Positions 17,701-26,261 of a DNA stretch of 64,000 nucleotides are shown in pieces. Numbering within the stretch: the first letter of the stretch is position 1; every line of letters begins with the position of its first letter. The stretch covers positions 1 through 64,000 of the forward strand of contig CALUYO010000007.1 of assembly GCA_944325005.1 (NCBI GenBank). The letters run 5' to 3'. The translations under genes were made by a program, and so were the position numbers. The stretch is from Candidatus Gastranaerophilales bacterium. Its GTDB lineage: Bacteria; Cyanobacteriota; Vampirovibrionia; Gastranaerophilales; Gastranaerophilaceae. Below the pieces are notes generated by a model. The model had not been told where the DNA came from. It was given only the letters and a program-made list of their open reading frames with translations, and made no database searches.

Positions 17701-18370
17701 ACGTACCTGCTTGTATATCCCTTACAATTTCACCTTTATCAAGAGTAATAACTCTTTTTCTGAAGTAATCAACCATAGCATTATCATGGGTCGAAACAAT
17801 AACCGTGATACCTCTCTGATTGATTTGATCAAGAATTTGCATAATTTCCATCGAGTTTTTAGGGTCAAGATTACCTGTAGGTTCATCCGCAATAAGTAAC
17901 GGAGGACCATTAACAATCGCACGTGCAATACCCACCCTCTGCTGTTCTCCGCCGGATAATTCTGACGGTGTGGCATTCATTTTATCATATAATCCGACTA
18001 TCTTTAATGCTCCGGATACTCTGGCATGTATTTCTTTAGAACTGATACCGAGTGTTCTTATTACATAAGCGACATTATCATATACACTCATATTCTGAAG
18101 CAGCTTGTAATCCTGAAAAACAATTCCCATACATCTTCTAAGATTTGGCACCTTATCGTTAGACAGGTTTGCGATATTAATACCACCAATAGTAACAGTA
18201 CCGCTTGTCGGACGCTCTTCGTTATACAAAAGTTTCATCAAAGTAGATTTGCCGGCACCGGAAGCGCCTACAATAAACACAAATTCTCCTGACAGAATAT
18301 CCAAATTAATATTCTTAAGAGCATAATTATCGTTTTTGTATTTTTTAGTAACAGATCTAAATTGAATCAT
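17693..18370 (-). CDS. ftsE: Cell-division ABC ATPase FtsE
   Basis: The protein has 225 residues, a single ABC ATPase domain: Walker A GASGAGKST, Q-loop GIVFQDYKLL, signature LSGGEQQR, Walker B LLIADEPTGNLD and switch His STHD. The sequence FQDYKLL with GNLD is characteristic of FtsE. AGGAAAAATT precedes the ATG. It lies 13 bases after the transketolase-subunit gene, so the two are probably cotranscribed. Confidence 0.94.
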   Translation of the reverse strand: MIQFRSVTKKYKNDNYALKNINLDILSGEFVFIVGASGAGKSTLMKLLYNEERPTSGTVTIGGINIANLSNDKVPNLRRCMGIVFQDYKLLQNMSVYDNVAYVIRTLGISSKEIHARVSGALKIVGLYDKMNATPSELSGGEQQRVGIARAIVNGPPLLIADEPTGNLDPKNSMEIMQILDQINQRGITVIVSTHDNAMVDYFRKRVITLDKGEIVRDIQAGTYE

Positions 18371-18383
18371 AATTTTTCCTTAT

Positions 18384-19346
18384 TTATTTAACAAGACGGT
18401 ATTTGTCAATATATTTTTTTATAGTATTAGAAAGCTTTTCAGCACTCAGTCCATAGTAATCCAAAAGAAAATCCCATTTCCCGCTCTGTCCAAAAGTATC
18501 GTTAACCCCAATTCTATGAACAGGAACCGGATAATACTCTGCTAGGAGTTCACATACAGCACTCCCTAGACCGCCTATTATAGAATGATTTTCAACAGTA
18601 ATTACAAATCTGGTCTTTTTAACACTATCAATAATAGTAGCACCATCAAGAGGCTTAACAACCGGAACATGTACAATCTGAATTGAATACCCTTCTTTTG
18701 TCAAACTTTGAGCAGCTTCAATAACTTCTGCAAGGGTTTCACCATTGGTAATCAAAGTTACGTCGGTACCGTCTTCTATAACATTTGCTTTACAAAAATC
18801 AAATTCATAATTTTCATCAAAAATATCACAGACATTAGTTCTCGGAATTCTTATATACATAGGACCGTAGTTTTCTGAGGCAAACTTAATCACCTGTTCA
18901 CATTCTTTGCAGTCTGCAGGTACAATTACAGACATATTTGGGATGCCCCGCATTAAAGAAATATCTTCAAGAGCTTGATGACTTGCACCGTCCTCCCCTA
19001 CAGTAACACCTCCATGTGTTCCGACAATTTTAACATTAAATGAAGGATAACAAACGGAATTTCTTATCTGATCGTATGTTCTGCCAGTTACAAACATGGC
19101 AAAACTCGATACAAAAGGGATTTTTCCGGTAGAAGCAAGTCCAACCGCCGTTGTAATCATATCCTGCTCCGCAATTCCACAATTAAAAAATCTTTCGGGA
19201 AACGCTTTTGCAAAAATCTGTGTCTGAGTAGAGCATGACAAATCAGCATCTAAAACAACAATATTTTGATTAGTTTTACCTAACTCTGCAAGTGTTTTTC
19301 CAAATACAGATCTGATAGATTTTCTGTCATTTTTGTTAATAATCAT
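18384..19346 (-). CDS. Transketolase C-terminal subunit
   Basis: The protein has 320 residues. It contains the pyrimidine-binding domain (residues 8-170, with DADLSCSTQT, NCGIAEQDMI, THGGVTVGEDGASHQ) and the C-terminal regulatory domain (VENHSIIGGLGSAV). This is the split, two-subunit form of transketolase; the N-terminal TPP-binding subunit normally lies immediately upstream but is absent here, where a divergent gene begins. It would act in the non-oxidative pentose phosphate pathway or in a related C2-transfer reaction. A partner must be encoded elsewhere, or this half is an orphan. Confidence 0.88.
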   Translation of the reverse strand: MIINKNDRKSIRSVFGKTLAELGKTNQNIVVLDADLSCSTQTQIFAKAFPERFFNCGIAEQDMITTAVGLASTGKIPFVSSFAMFVTGRTYDQIRNSVCYPSFNVKIVGTHGGVTVGEDGASHQALEDISLMRGIPNMSVIVPADCKECEQVIKFASENYGPMYIRIPRTNVCDIFDENYEFDFCKANVIEDGTDVTLITNGETLAEVIEAAQSLTKEGYSIQIVHVPVVKPLDGATIIDSVKKTRFVITVENHSIIGGLGSAVCELLAEYYPVPVHRIGVNDTFGQSGKWDFLLDYYGLSAEKLSNTIKKYIDKYRLVK

Positions 19347-19541
19347 AATTTATACAATCCCGTTCATCTGTGTACATCAATATTATAGCACAAACAAAAA
19401 TTAAAGTAATTATAAGTTCTTCTATTTACATTGTTAAGAATTATTAAAAAAATTTGAAATTTTAGCAATTTTCTATCTTGAGGGATATTTAAACAGTAGA
19501 ATAAAAATATGGAAGATATTTTATCGAAAGGAAGAAATTAA

Positions 19542-20720
19542 ATGATTCAAGCTCCAAATTTATTAAATCCTTACATGCAACCCCAAATGCAGCCCTACAT
19601 GCCTCAGGCTGTACCTGCTCCTAATTACAATGCTGTAAAGATTGATGTTCACAATCCTTCAGTGAGCGCTCCGGGTGTCGGACAAGTTGCAATGAATGTT
19701 CCACAATATGCAGCACCTACAATGCCTTACTATTCATACCCGCAGGCTCAATTATATGAATACCCGCAAACACAGGCTCAACCATATTATATGCCACCGC
19801 AGCAGCAATTTATATGCCCGCCTTGTCCTGCGCAAACAGCACCGGTAACTGCACAAACAGTTCCTCCTGCTCCACAGGTTATTGAACCTGCTGCTGTTCA
19901 AGCCATAGCTCCACAACAAATTAATTATAATGCTCCTGCACCGATGGTAACACAACAGCCTCAGACAGTTGAAGCATCAAAAACAGACCAAGCTTCTGTT
20001 GAAGCTCCTAAGGTTGAAATTGAACAACCTGTACCAATGACACCTCAGGTTGACTTGAATTCATTCATCGCAAAATTAACAAACCCTGACTTTGAAGTTC
20101 AAGCAAACGCTATGGAAGAAATTGCAAATATGGTAAAAGATGAACCTCAAAAAGCTACAGAATTATTAGATGAAAAAGTTGTTAATGCTTTAAATACAAT
20201 TATAAACAATGATTCTAGCAAGTTAGCAGGTCCGACAGCAGAACAAATCGCGGCAAGACAAAAATTAATGAAAGGTGAACAACTTTCAGATGCTGATAAA
20301 AAATTAGCAACTACAATAACACCAATGGAACAGTCCGAAAGAAATAAAAGCTATGCAATGTTCACATCTTCAATAATGCAAAAACTTTATGGGGATGAAG
20401 TTGCAAAATTAACAGGTGCTACAGTACCTCTAACAGAACTTCCGGGAGCCGTTACAATTGTTGAACAACTGAAAAACAACCCTAACCCGATGGTTAGAAC
20501 TTCGGCAATCGAAGCCCTTAGCTACATACAACAACCGGCATATAAACAAGACCTGACAACATTATTTACAATCGCTAAAAACGATCAAGATAAAAATGTT
20601 CAGGACGCAGCAGCAGCAGCATTAACAAAATTAGAACAGGTGCCTGCCGAACAACCGCAACAAGCCGAAGTTAAACCGCAACCGGAATTAAAACCACAAC
20701 AAACAGCTCAAGCTGCTTAA
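19542..20720 (+). CDS. Pro/Gln-rich protein with C-terminal HEAT-like repeats
   Basis: The protein has 392 residues. The first 170 are a low-complexity Pro/Gln/Tyr/Ala region (repeats of the AQPYYMPPQQQ kind). Residues 170-370 are helical, with HEAT-like units (NPDFEVQANAMEEIANMV, NPMVRTSAIEALSYI, DKNVQDAAAAALTKL). A second Pro/Gln tail closes the protein. There is no signal peptide. It may be a scaffold or cell-shape protein; this is a guess. AAAGGAAG precedes the ATG. A related but much smaller helical repeat protein is at 48732-49103. Confidence 0.7.
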   Translation: MIQAPNLLNPYMQPQMQPYMPQAVPAPNYNAVKIDVHNPSVSAPGVGQVAMNVPQYAAPTMPYYSYPQAQLYEYPQTQAQPYYMPPQQQFICPPCPAQTAPVTAQTVPPAPQVIEPAAVQAIAPQQINYNAPAPMVTQQPQTVEASKTDQASVEAPKVEIEQPVPMTPQVDLNSFIAKLTNPDFEVQANAMEEIANMVKDEPQKATELLDEKVVNALNTIINNDSSKLAGPTAEQIAARQKLMKGEQLSDADKKLATTITPMEQSERNKSYAMFTSSIMQKLYGDEVAKLTGATVPLTELPGAVTIVEQLKNNPNPMVRTSAIEALSYIQQPAYKQDLTTLFTIAKNDQDKNVQDAAAAALTKLEQVPAEQPQQAEVKPQPELKPQQTAQAA

Positions 20721-20748
20721 TCAAATAATTTCTTTCTTCAATATATAT

Positions 20749-20786
20749 AAAAAAAGTCCCTTGAAGTAATTTCAAGGGACTTTTTT
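20749..20786 (+). terminator. Bidirectional terminator
   Basis: The stem AAGTCCCTTGAA/TTTCAAGGGACTT (about 20754-20781) is followed by T6 and preceded by an A run. It lies between the HEAT gene and the convergent plsC and overlaps the plsC stop. Confidence 0.85.
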
Positions 20787-21489
20787 AAACTTTTTGTTCC
20801 TCATTTTTATAAGAAATCGGAACAGGTGCAGTATTTATATAATCAGCATGCTCTGATATTTGTTTACACCATTCATAAATTATTTCTTCTTCACTTAATT
20901 TATACGAAATAGGTTTGCCCACATGTAAATGAACCTCACGTCTAGTAAAAGGTTTTAATTTAGGATATCCTGTAAAACCTCCTATAGCAACGGGTACAAT
21001 ATCAGCCTTAGCATTTTTGGCAATTACCACAAATCCCTTTTTCAAATCACCCAGTTCAGAACCATAAGGTCTTATACCACCCTGCGGGAATACTCCAAGC
21101 GACCAGCTTGTAGAAAGAATATCTTTAACAGTTTTAAAAGTAGCTATTTCAGGTTTAGTCCTATCAACAGCAAAAGCCCCAAGTCTTTTTACAAGCCATT
21201 CAAACTTATCTCCTTTCTGAAAAAGTTCTTTTTTGGCCATATACGCAATAGGACGACCGCACGCCATAGTTACCATTGGTGGATCAAAATGCGACACATG
21301 GTTTGCAGTATAAATAAATTTTCCGCTCTTAGCTTTAGTCGGCAAATTTTCACGCCCGGTAATAGTGTAGTTATAAAAAATTTTCATAAAAGGAATTACT
21401 ACAACATACAAAAAGCACATATAAAACATCGTTCTGAATATATTATATTCATTAGGATATCTTCTGTTATAATTTCTTTCTTTCATCAC
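20785..21489 (-). CDS. plsC: 1-acylglycerol-3-phosphate acyltransferase, copy 2
   Basis: The protein has 234 residues. PlsC motifs are NHVSHFDPP (the HX4D catalytic motif), KKELFQKG and FPQGGIRPYG. It transfers an acyl chain to lysophosphatidate in phospholipid synthesis. It overlaps the end of a second plsC paralog (21467-22171) by 23 bases and is of identical length, so this is a tandem duplication read as one operon. The two copies are clearly diverged, which suggests different acyl specificities. Confidence 0.88.
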   Translation of the reverse strand: MMKERNYNRRYPNEYNIFRTMFYMCFLYVVVIPFMKIFYNYTITGRENLPTKAKSGKFIYTANHVSHFDPPMVTMACGRPIAYMAKKELFQKGDKFEWLVKRLGAFAVDRTKPEIATFKTVKDILSTSWSLGVFPQGGIRPYGSELGDLKKGFVVIAKNAKADIVPVAIGGFTGYPKLKPFTRREVHLHVGKPISYKLSEEEIIYEWCKQISEHADYINTAPVPISYKNEEQKV

Positions 21490-22171
21490 TACTCTTAACT
21501 CCTGAGTTTACACTATCATCATCCGGAATATATTTAAATCCGGTCAATTCCTGAATTGCCTCAATCCACTTTTGCACGACGACTTCAGGATTATTATCAT
21601 ATGGTATAGGTTTACCTATTTTTACAACAACCTTTCCGGAAAATGGAAGATGTTTAGCTTCCTGAGTACCAACTATACCCACAGGCAAAACAGCACATTT
21701 AGTAATTTTGGCCAGCCCTGCAAAGCCTTTGGTTACACCGGAAATAGTCCCCGGAATTCCTCTTGTACCCTGCGGAAATATCCCAAAAACCCATTTGCTT
21801 TTTTTAATTTCCAAAACAGTCTTAATAGTTGAAGGTCCAAGACTTTCTCGATTTACGGCAAAAGTTCCGAGCCAGTCAATCCACCACCTTATAAAAGGAA
21901 TATCAAATAATTCCTTTTTTGCCATAAAAGAAATACGTCTCGGGAGAATTCCCGCAACCATTGGGGGATCAAGTGTTGAGAGATGGTTAGGACAAACAAT
22001 ATATTCATTATCTTTAGGCACATTCTCCAACCCGTAAACTTCTAATCTATAAACAAGTTTCAAACGTATCATGTAAAATATCTTACATATAATAAATTGA
22101 AATATTGTTCTCCAGATATTGTATTCGTCTGCTGTTCGTTTTGTATAATTCTTGTCTTTATCCCAAAACAT
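21467..22171 (-). CDS. plsC: 1-acylglycerol-3-phosphate acyltransferase, copy 1
   Basis: The protein has 234 residues. It has NHLSTLDPP (HX4D), KKELFDIPFIRWW and FPQGTRGIPG; the last is closer to the canonical FPEGTR motif than in the downstream copy. Its N-terminus (DEYNIWRTIFQF) aligns with that of the downstream paralog (NEYNIFRTMFYM). It is the first gene of the plsC pair; a GAGGG lies 12 bases before the ATG. Confidence 0.9.
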   Translation of the reverse strand: MFWDKDKNYTKRTADEYNIWRTIFQFIICKIFYMIRLKLVYRLEVYGLENVPKDNEYIVCPNHLSTLDPPMVAGILPRRISFMAKKELFDIPFIRWWIDWLGTFAVNRESLGPSTIKTVLEIKKSKWVFGIFPQGTRGIPGTISGVTKGFAGLAKITKCAVLPVGIVGTQEAKHLPFSGKVVVKIGKPIPYDNNPEVVVQKWIEAIQELTGFKYIPDDDSVNSGVKSSDERKKL

Positions 22172-22245
22172 TATTTCTAATACCCTCTAACCTATAATAT
22201 ACGTTTTCTTTAATTATACATTTAATAAAATTATAAGACAAGTGG

Positions 22246-22280
22246 TAAAAAAGCTCCGTTATTTAAGTTAACGAAGCTTT
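22246..22280 (-). terminator. Terminator after the G-tract prepilin gene
   Basis: The arms AAAGCTCCGTTA and TAACGAAGCTTT (one mismatch) flank a 7-base loop, with a T run on the minus strand just after the stop at 22285. Confidence 0.65.
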
Positions 22281-22284
22281 CATA

Positions 22285-23004
22285 TTAATAATTCATTTCC
22301 CAGTTATCATTCAGTATTTTCCCAAAACATCCGTAATATTTACCGGTCAAACAATTACGATTAAATAACTCTTCTCTGGTTTCTTGTGATATAGGAGGTG
22401 TTAACGGATTATTATACTCTATTTCATCAAGTGTACCATCTGCATATAAACCTATATCAAAAAAATCGCGGCCTGCAATATTAGGGCCCTTAGGACCATT
22501 TATATCAATCAGAAAATTTATGACGTTTTGGTAACTAGAACCGCCCTTGCCGGAGTAATAGTAACCTGGTCTTACAGCAGCCCCACTTGCCAGAATATAA
22601 GCATTATAAGAAGTGCCATAACCACTGACAGTATTACCGTTTATTGATTTATATGAATCAGCAAAACAAGGGGTTATATTATTTTCACAGGTTTGAATAA
22701 CCTTGAAATTATCTGTTATAAATAAATTTGCTTTAGATTGAGATGTTATTCCGGCTTCTATTAAATTGACAGCATTATTATCTGTTAAATATCGTAATGC
22801 GGCCTGCTGTATTTCAGTATATACTTTATGCAATTGAGTTACATAAGTCTTTCGCTGATGATTTTGCATCAATGTTGGAACCGTCATGGCTGATACAACG
22901 CCAATTATCCCTAAAGTGACCAACACCTCTGCCAAGGTAAAACCCTGACAAAAAGTTGCTAAATGCCCCCCCCCCCGAAGATGTAATTTAAATAAATGTG
23001 TCAT
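22285..23004 (-). CDS. Type IV prepilin-like protein with G11 tract, in frame
   Basis: The protein has 239 residues. The leader MTHLFKLHLRGGGHLATFCQG is followed by FTLAEVLVTLGIIGVVSAMT and VPTLMQNHQRKTYVTQLHKV, a pilin N-terminal helix with Glu5 and a conserved basic segment. The globular domain contains NGPKGPNIAGRDFF and ends ILNDNWEMNY. A run of 11 G (22966-22976) encodes RGGG inside the leader and keeps the start codon in frame with the pilin, so this copy is expressed. AGGAGTTTACA precedes the ATG. The paralogs at 47902 and 50934 have 10 G and are out of frame. Confidence 0.85.
   Translation of the reverse strand: MTHLFKLHLRGGGHLATFCQGFTLAEVLVTLGIIGVVSAMTVPTLMQNHQRKTYVTQLHKVYTEIQQAALRYLTDNNAVNLIEAGITSQSKANLFITDNFKVIQTCENNITPCFADSYKSINGNTVSGYGTSYNAYILASGAAVRPGYYYSGKGGSSYQNVINFLIDINGPKGPNIAGRDFFDIGLYADGTLDEIEYNNPLTPPISQETREELFNRNCLTGKYYGCFGKILNDNWEMNY
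22966..22976 (-). repeat. Homopolymer G11 in prepilin leader
   Basis: Eleven consecutive C on the plus strand (G in the coding strand) lie between the start codon and the prepilin-peptidase site. Loss or gain of one base would shift the frame. Confidence 0.85.
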
Positions 23005-23076
23005 TGTAAACTCCTTTCTGATTGTTCATTTTTTATTATAACAAAATTTAAACCTAATTTCAATAATGGCAGAATA

Positions 23077-23502
23077 TCATTTTTTATGATGTCTGAATGC
23101 GAAATATTTAAACAAAATATATGTAACAACAGATGTTAAAAGAATAGAAAAAATTTGGCCGATATAGACATTTTTTGAAATAAACCTAACTATCAATTCC
23201 AGAATAATAGCATTACAAACATAACTTACAACCCAGGTAGTACAACATTTAAAATACTCTTTAAACCAGTGGCCTTTTGTACAGAATACAAAAATTTTTT
23301 GATTTACAAAAGAAAAAACTGACGAAATGCTCCATTGTAGAGCCACACATATTTGATAGTATTCCTGCCCAATCATATAAAGCGCAATAGAAAATATTAC
23401 ATATGAAAAAGCTGCATTCCACCCGCCGACAAGAAAAAATCTTAATTTGTCAGAAAGAGTACACCATTTATTATATATAGTAATCACAGCTTCTTTGCTC
23501 AT
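23077..23502 (-). CDS. GtrA-family membrane protein
   Basis: The protein has 141 residues with four hydrophobic segments and the GtrA-like opening LRFFLVGGWNAAFSYVIF and the loop FVNQKIFVF. GtrA-type proteins flip polyprenyl-phosphate-linked sugars for surface glycan modification. Its start overlaps the gatD stop, so the two form an operon. The sugar and acceptor are not indicated by the context. Confidence 0.8.
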   Translation of the reverse strand: MSKEAVITIYNKWCTLSDKLRFFLVGGWNAAFSYVIFSIALYMIGQEYYQICVALQWSISSVFSFVNQKIFVFCTKGHWFKEYFKCCTTWVVSYVCNAIILELIVRFISKNVYIGQIFSILLTSVVTYILFKYFAFRHHKK

Positions 23503-24236
23503 TAATATGCCTTTCCGACAAGAGAATTATGAGTTCTAAGCTCAAGAGTATCATCTAATTTTGCAAGATTAATCTTTTTGCCGTAACGCTTTTCCAGTGC
23601 AAGTTCAATTAAATAATCCGCAAAATGAGGATTTTTAGGTAATAGTGACCCATGCAAATATGTCCCGAAAACATTTTTGTAACGTCCGCCCTCACTCATA
23701 TCTTGCCCGTTATTCCCGCACCCTACAATAATTTTTCCAAGAGGTTTTGTATCTCCCTGAACATAGGTTAAACCGCTATGATTTTCAAAACCTACAAGAG
23801 TTTTGGGACTTAAAAAATCCGTTTCGACAGTAACATTACCTATAAATCTTTTTTTACCTGCTACAGTATAAGCATCTATAAGACTTATACCTAAAAGTTT
23901 ATCATTATCAAATGGCTGGTAATAATGACCAAAAAGCTGATATCCGCCGCAAATACCTAAAAAAACGGCCCCCTTGTCACGTTCTTCATGCAAAAAGGCT
24001 TTATGTTTATATAATTCTTCCGCAACATCCAGCTGCTGCTTGTCCTGCCCGCCGCCAATAAAATATAAATCATGTTCTTCTATAGAACAGCCTGTATTAA
24101 TTTCATCGTACTCAACCTGAATGCCGCGCCATTCACAGCGTTTGCAAAGAGTAATAATATTTCCCATATCACCATAGAGGTTTAATAATTTAGGATATAG
24201 GTGAGCTATAGATATTTTTAAATTTCTCTCTTCCAT
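23502..24236 (-). CDS. gatD: GatD/CobQ-type glutamine amidotransferase
   Basis: The protein has 244 residues. The class I amidotransferase fold has the nucleophile in FLGICGGYQLFG and the catalytic His in FGTYLHGSLLPKNP. Length and opening (ISIAHLYPKLLNLYGDMGNI) match GatD, which with MurT amidates the D-Glu of lipid II. No murT gene is adjacent; gtrA follows instead. TATAAT lies nine bases upstream of the ATG, with AAAGAG between, in a 41-base divergent region shared with tatD. Confidence 0.82.
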   Translation of the reverse strand: MEERNLKISIAHLYPKLLNLYGDMGNIITLCKRCEWRGIQVEYDEINTGCSIEEHDLYFIGGGQDKQQLDVAEELYKHKAFLHEERDKGAVFLGICGGYQLFGHYYQPFDNDKLLGISLIDAYTVAGKKRFIGNVTVETDFLSPKTLVGFENHSGLTYVQGDTKPLGKIIVGCGNNGQDMSEGGRYKNVFGTYLHGSLLPKNPHFADYLIELALEKRYGKKINLAKLDDTLELRTHNSLVGKAY

Positions 24237-24265
24237 GCTCTTTAAATTATATCACATAATCATGT

Positions 24266-24271
24266 TATAAT
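24266..24271 (+). promoter_or_regulatory. -10 box of tatD, leaderless arrangement
   Basis: TATAAT is exactly six bases (CTCTAT) before the tatD ATG, with no Shine-Dalgarno sequence. Confidence 0.6.
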
Positions 24272-24277
24272 CTCTAT

Positions 24278-25033
24278 ATGATAGATACGCATTCACACAT
24301 AAATATGATAAAAGGCTTAACACTTGCTGAAATTATAAAAAATGCAAGAGATAACGGTGTTGAAAAAATTATTATTCCCTCAGCTTCGCCTTCTGACATA
24401 GATATTGTTTATGAAATTATACAAAAATATGAAAATGTTTACGGGCTTTTGGGGATTCATCCTTCAGAAGCAAAAAATTGGAATGATGACTTAGCCCGAA
24501 AAATGAAAAAAATGGCAGAGAATAAAAAAATAGCCGGAATTGGAGAAATCGGACTGGATTATTACTGGGATAAAAGCTTTAATGATTTACAAAAGGAAGT
24601 TTTTATAAAACAGATAAAACTTGCAAATGAATTGAACCTGCCTGTTTCAATTCACGATAGGGAAGCACACAAAGATACTTTTGATATTTTAAAAACGCAT
24701 AATCAAGGTTCTAATGTTATAATGCACTGCTTTTCAGGAAGTGTTGAATTTATGCGGGAATGTACCAAACAGGGATGGTATATTGCCCTCGGCGGAGTTG
24801 TAACATTTAAAAATGCAATAAAAATGAAAGAGGTTGCAATGTCAATTCCTATTGACAAATTGCTTCTTGAAACTGATGCACCATATTTGACACCCGCACC
24901 GTTCAGGGGAAAAGAAAATCAGCCGGCTTATGTAAAATATGTAGCAGAAGAAATTGCAAAGATTAGAGAAACAACATTTGAAGAAATAGACGTTGCTACA
25001 ACTCTAAATGCAGAAAGAGTGTTTAATTTATGA
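24278..25033 (+). CDS. tatD: TatD-family metal-dependent DNase
   Basis: The protein has 251 residues, a TIM-barrel metallohydrolase. Metal ligands are DTHSHINM (HxH), GEIGLDYYW, SIHDREAH, MHCFSG and LETDAPYL. TatD proteins are 3'-5' exonucleases and may also act on D-aminoacyl-tRNA-related substrates in some lineages. The ATG is preceded by a TATAAT box at six bases, implying leaderless mRNA. Its stop overlaps the tlyA start as ATGA. Confidence 0.92.
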   Translation: MIDTHSHINMIKGLTLAEIIKNARDNGVEKIIIPSASPSDIDIVYEIIQKYENVYGLLGIHPSEAKNWNDDLARKMKKMAENKKIAGIGEIGLDYYWDKSFNDLQKEVFIKQIKLANELNLPVSIHDREAHKDTFDILKTHNQGSNVIMHCFSGSVEFMRECTKQGWYIALGGVVTFKNAIKMKEVAMSIPIDKLLLETDAPYLTPAPFRGKENQPAYVKYVAEEIAKIRETTFEEIDVATTLNAERVFNL

Positions 25034-25842
25034 AAGAACGCCTTGATAAATATTTAACAGATTTAGGATACTTTGAAACAAAGAGCAAGGCTGCTGCCGC
25101 AATACTTGCCGGACATGTAAAAATAAACGACGAATACATTACAAAAGCCGGTTTTCAAATAAATCCGTCTAAAGAATATGATATAAAGGTAAAATCCATG
25201 CCATATGTTTCACGGGGCGGTTTTAAATTGAAAAAAGCTCTTGATACATTCCCGGTAAAAATAGAAGGAAGAATTTGTTTTGATGCCGGAGCTTCCACCG
25301 GAGGATTTACTGACTGTCTTTTGCAAAACGGTGCAAAATTCGTTTATGCAGCTGATGTAGGATACGGTCAGCTTGATTGGAAAATACGTTCTGATAAACG
25401 GGTTAAAACCATTGAAAGAACAAATCTTAAAATATGCTCATTTAATGAAATATACACAGATAATGAACCTGTTGCAGATTTGCTTGTCAGTGATCTTTCA
25501 TTTATATCACTTACAAAAGTTCTTGAAAATCTAAAAAAACTGCTAAATCCGGATTTTCACGAAATGATCTGCCTTATAAAACCTCAATTTGAAGCAGGTA
25601 AAGAAAAAATTGAAAAAGGCGGTGTAGTAAAAGATAAAATTGTTCACCGTGAAGTTATAGAAAATGTTATATATTTTGCAAAAAAACTCGGATACATAAT
25701 AAATGATCTTACATATTCGTCAATTAAAGGTCCATCAGGAAATATTGAATATCTAATCTGGCTATCCACCGGCAGCGGTAAAGAAACATCATATGATGTA
25801 AAAACAATAGTAGATAATGCATTTAAAGCACTAAATTCTTAG
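25030..25842 (+). CDS. tlyA: TlyA-family rRNA 2'-O-methyltransferase
   Basis: The protein has 270 residues. An N-terminal S4 RNA-binding domain (RLDKYLTDLGYFETKSKAAAAI) is followed by an FtsJ-type methyltransferase: SAM site DAGASTGGFTDCLL, DLSFISL and KPQFEAG. TlyA methylates 16S and 23S rRNA. It is coupled to tatD by a 4-base overlap and its end overlaps a convergent gene by 4 bases. Confidence 0.92.
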   Translation: MKERLDKYLTDLGYFETKSKAAAAILAGHVKINDEYITKAGFQINPSKEYDIKVKSMPYVSRGGFKLKKALDTFPVKIEGRICFDAGASTGGFTDCLLQNGAKFVYAADVGYGQLDWKIRSDKRVKTIERTNLKICSFNEIYTDNEPVADLLVSDLSFISLTKVLENLKKLLNPDFHEMICLIKPQFEAGKEKIEKGGVVKDKIVHREVIENVIYFAKKLGYIINDLTYSSIKGPSGNIEYLIWLSTGSGKETSYDVKTIVDNAFKALNS

Positions 25843-26261
25843 ACCTCAGGCACCTTTACAAGCGGAGTTGCCCCATACATATCAATATACTTAAAGAAAT
25901 TCAAAACAACACCGGGCGGAAAAAAGTAATTATTATTTGTCGGAGTAATTTTTAGCATTGAACGTTTATCATCAATGCTGACTATACTTGCAAGATACTG
26001 CTTATTTACAGCCGTAAACAAAATATAACCTGTTTTAGATTGAATTTCTTCAATATTAAATTTATTTGCGTTTACACTGGCAATAGCCATATAAAACAAC
26101 TTATCAGCAGGCAGAATATAAGTTCTCGTACAAATATTAAAATCAACGTTCTGCGGAGTTATAAGTGTGCTTAAAGAAAGTCCGTCATCGGCATGCACAG
26201 GCAAAGCCGCAAATATTACAATAAATAAAAATGAAATTAAAAATTTTATTGTTCTTTCCAT
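25839..26261 (-). CDS. Exported protein of unknown function
   Basis: The protein has 140 residues. A signal peptide is clear (FLISFLFIVIFAALPVHA, residues 7-24). The mature part begins DDGLSLSTLITPQNVDF and has segments (FYMAIASVNANKFNIEEIQSKTGYILF) that suggest a small alpha/beta domain. It is probably periplasmic. Its start lies within the last 16 bases of polA, so it is coupled to it. I do not recognise a family. Confidence 0.7.
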   Translation of the reverse strand: MERTIKFLISFLFIVIFAALPVHADDGLSLSTLITPQNVDFNICTRTYILPADKLFYMAIASVNANKFNIEEIQSKTGYILFTAVNKQYLASIVSIDDKRSMLKITPTNNNYFFPPGVVLNFFKYIDMYGATPLVKVPEV

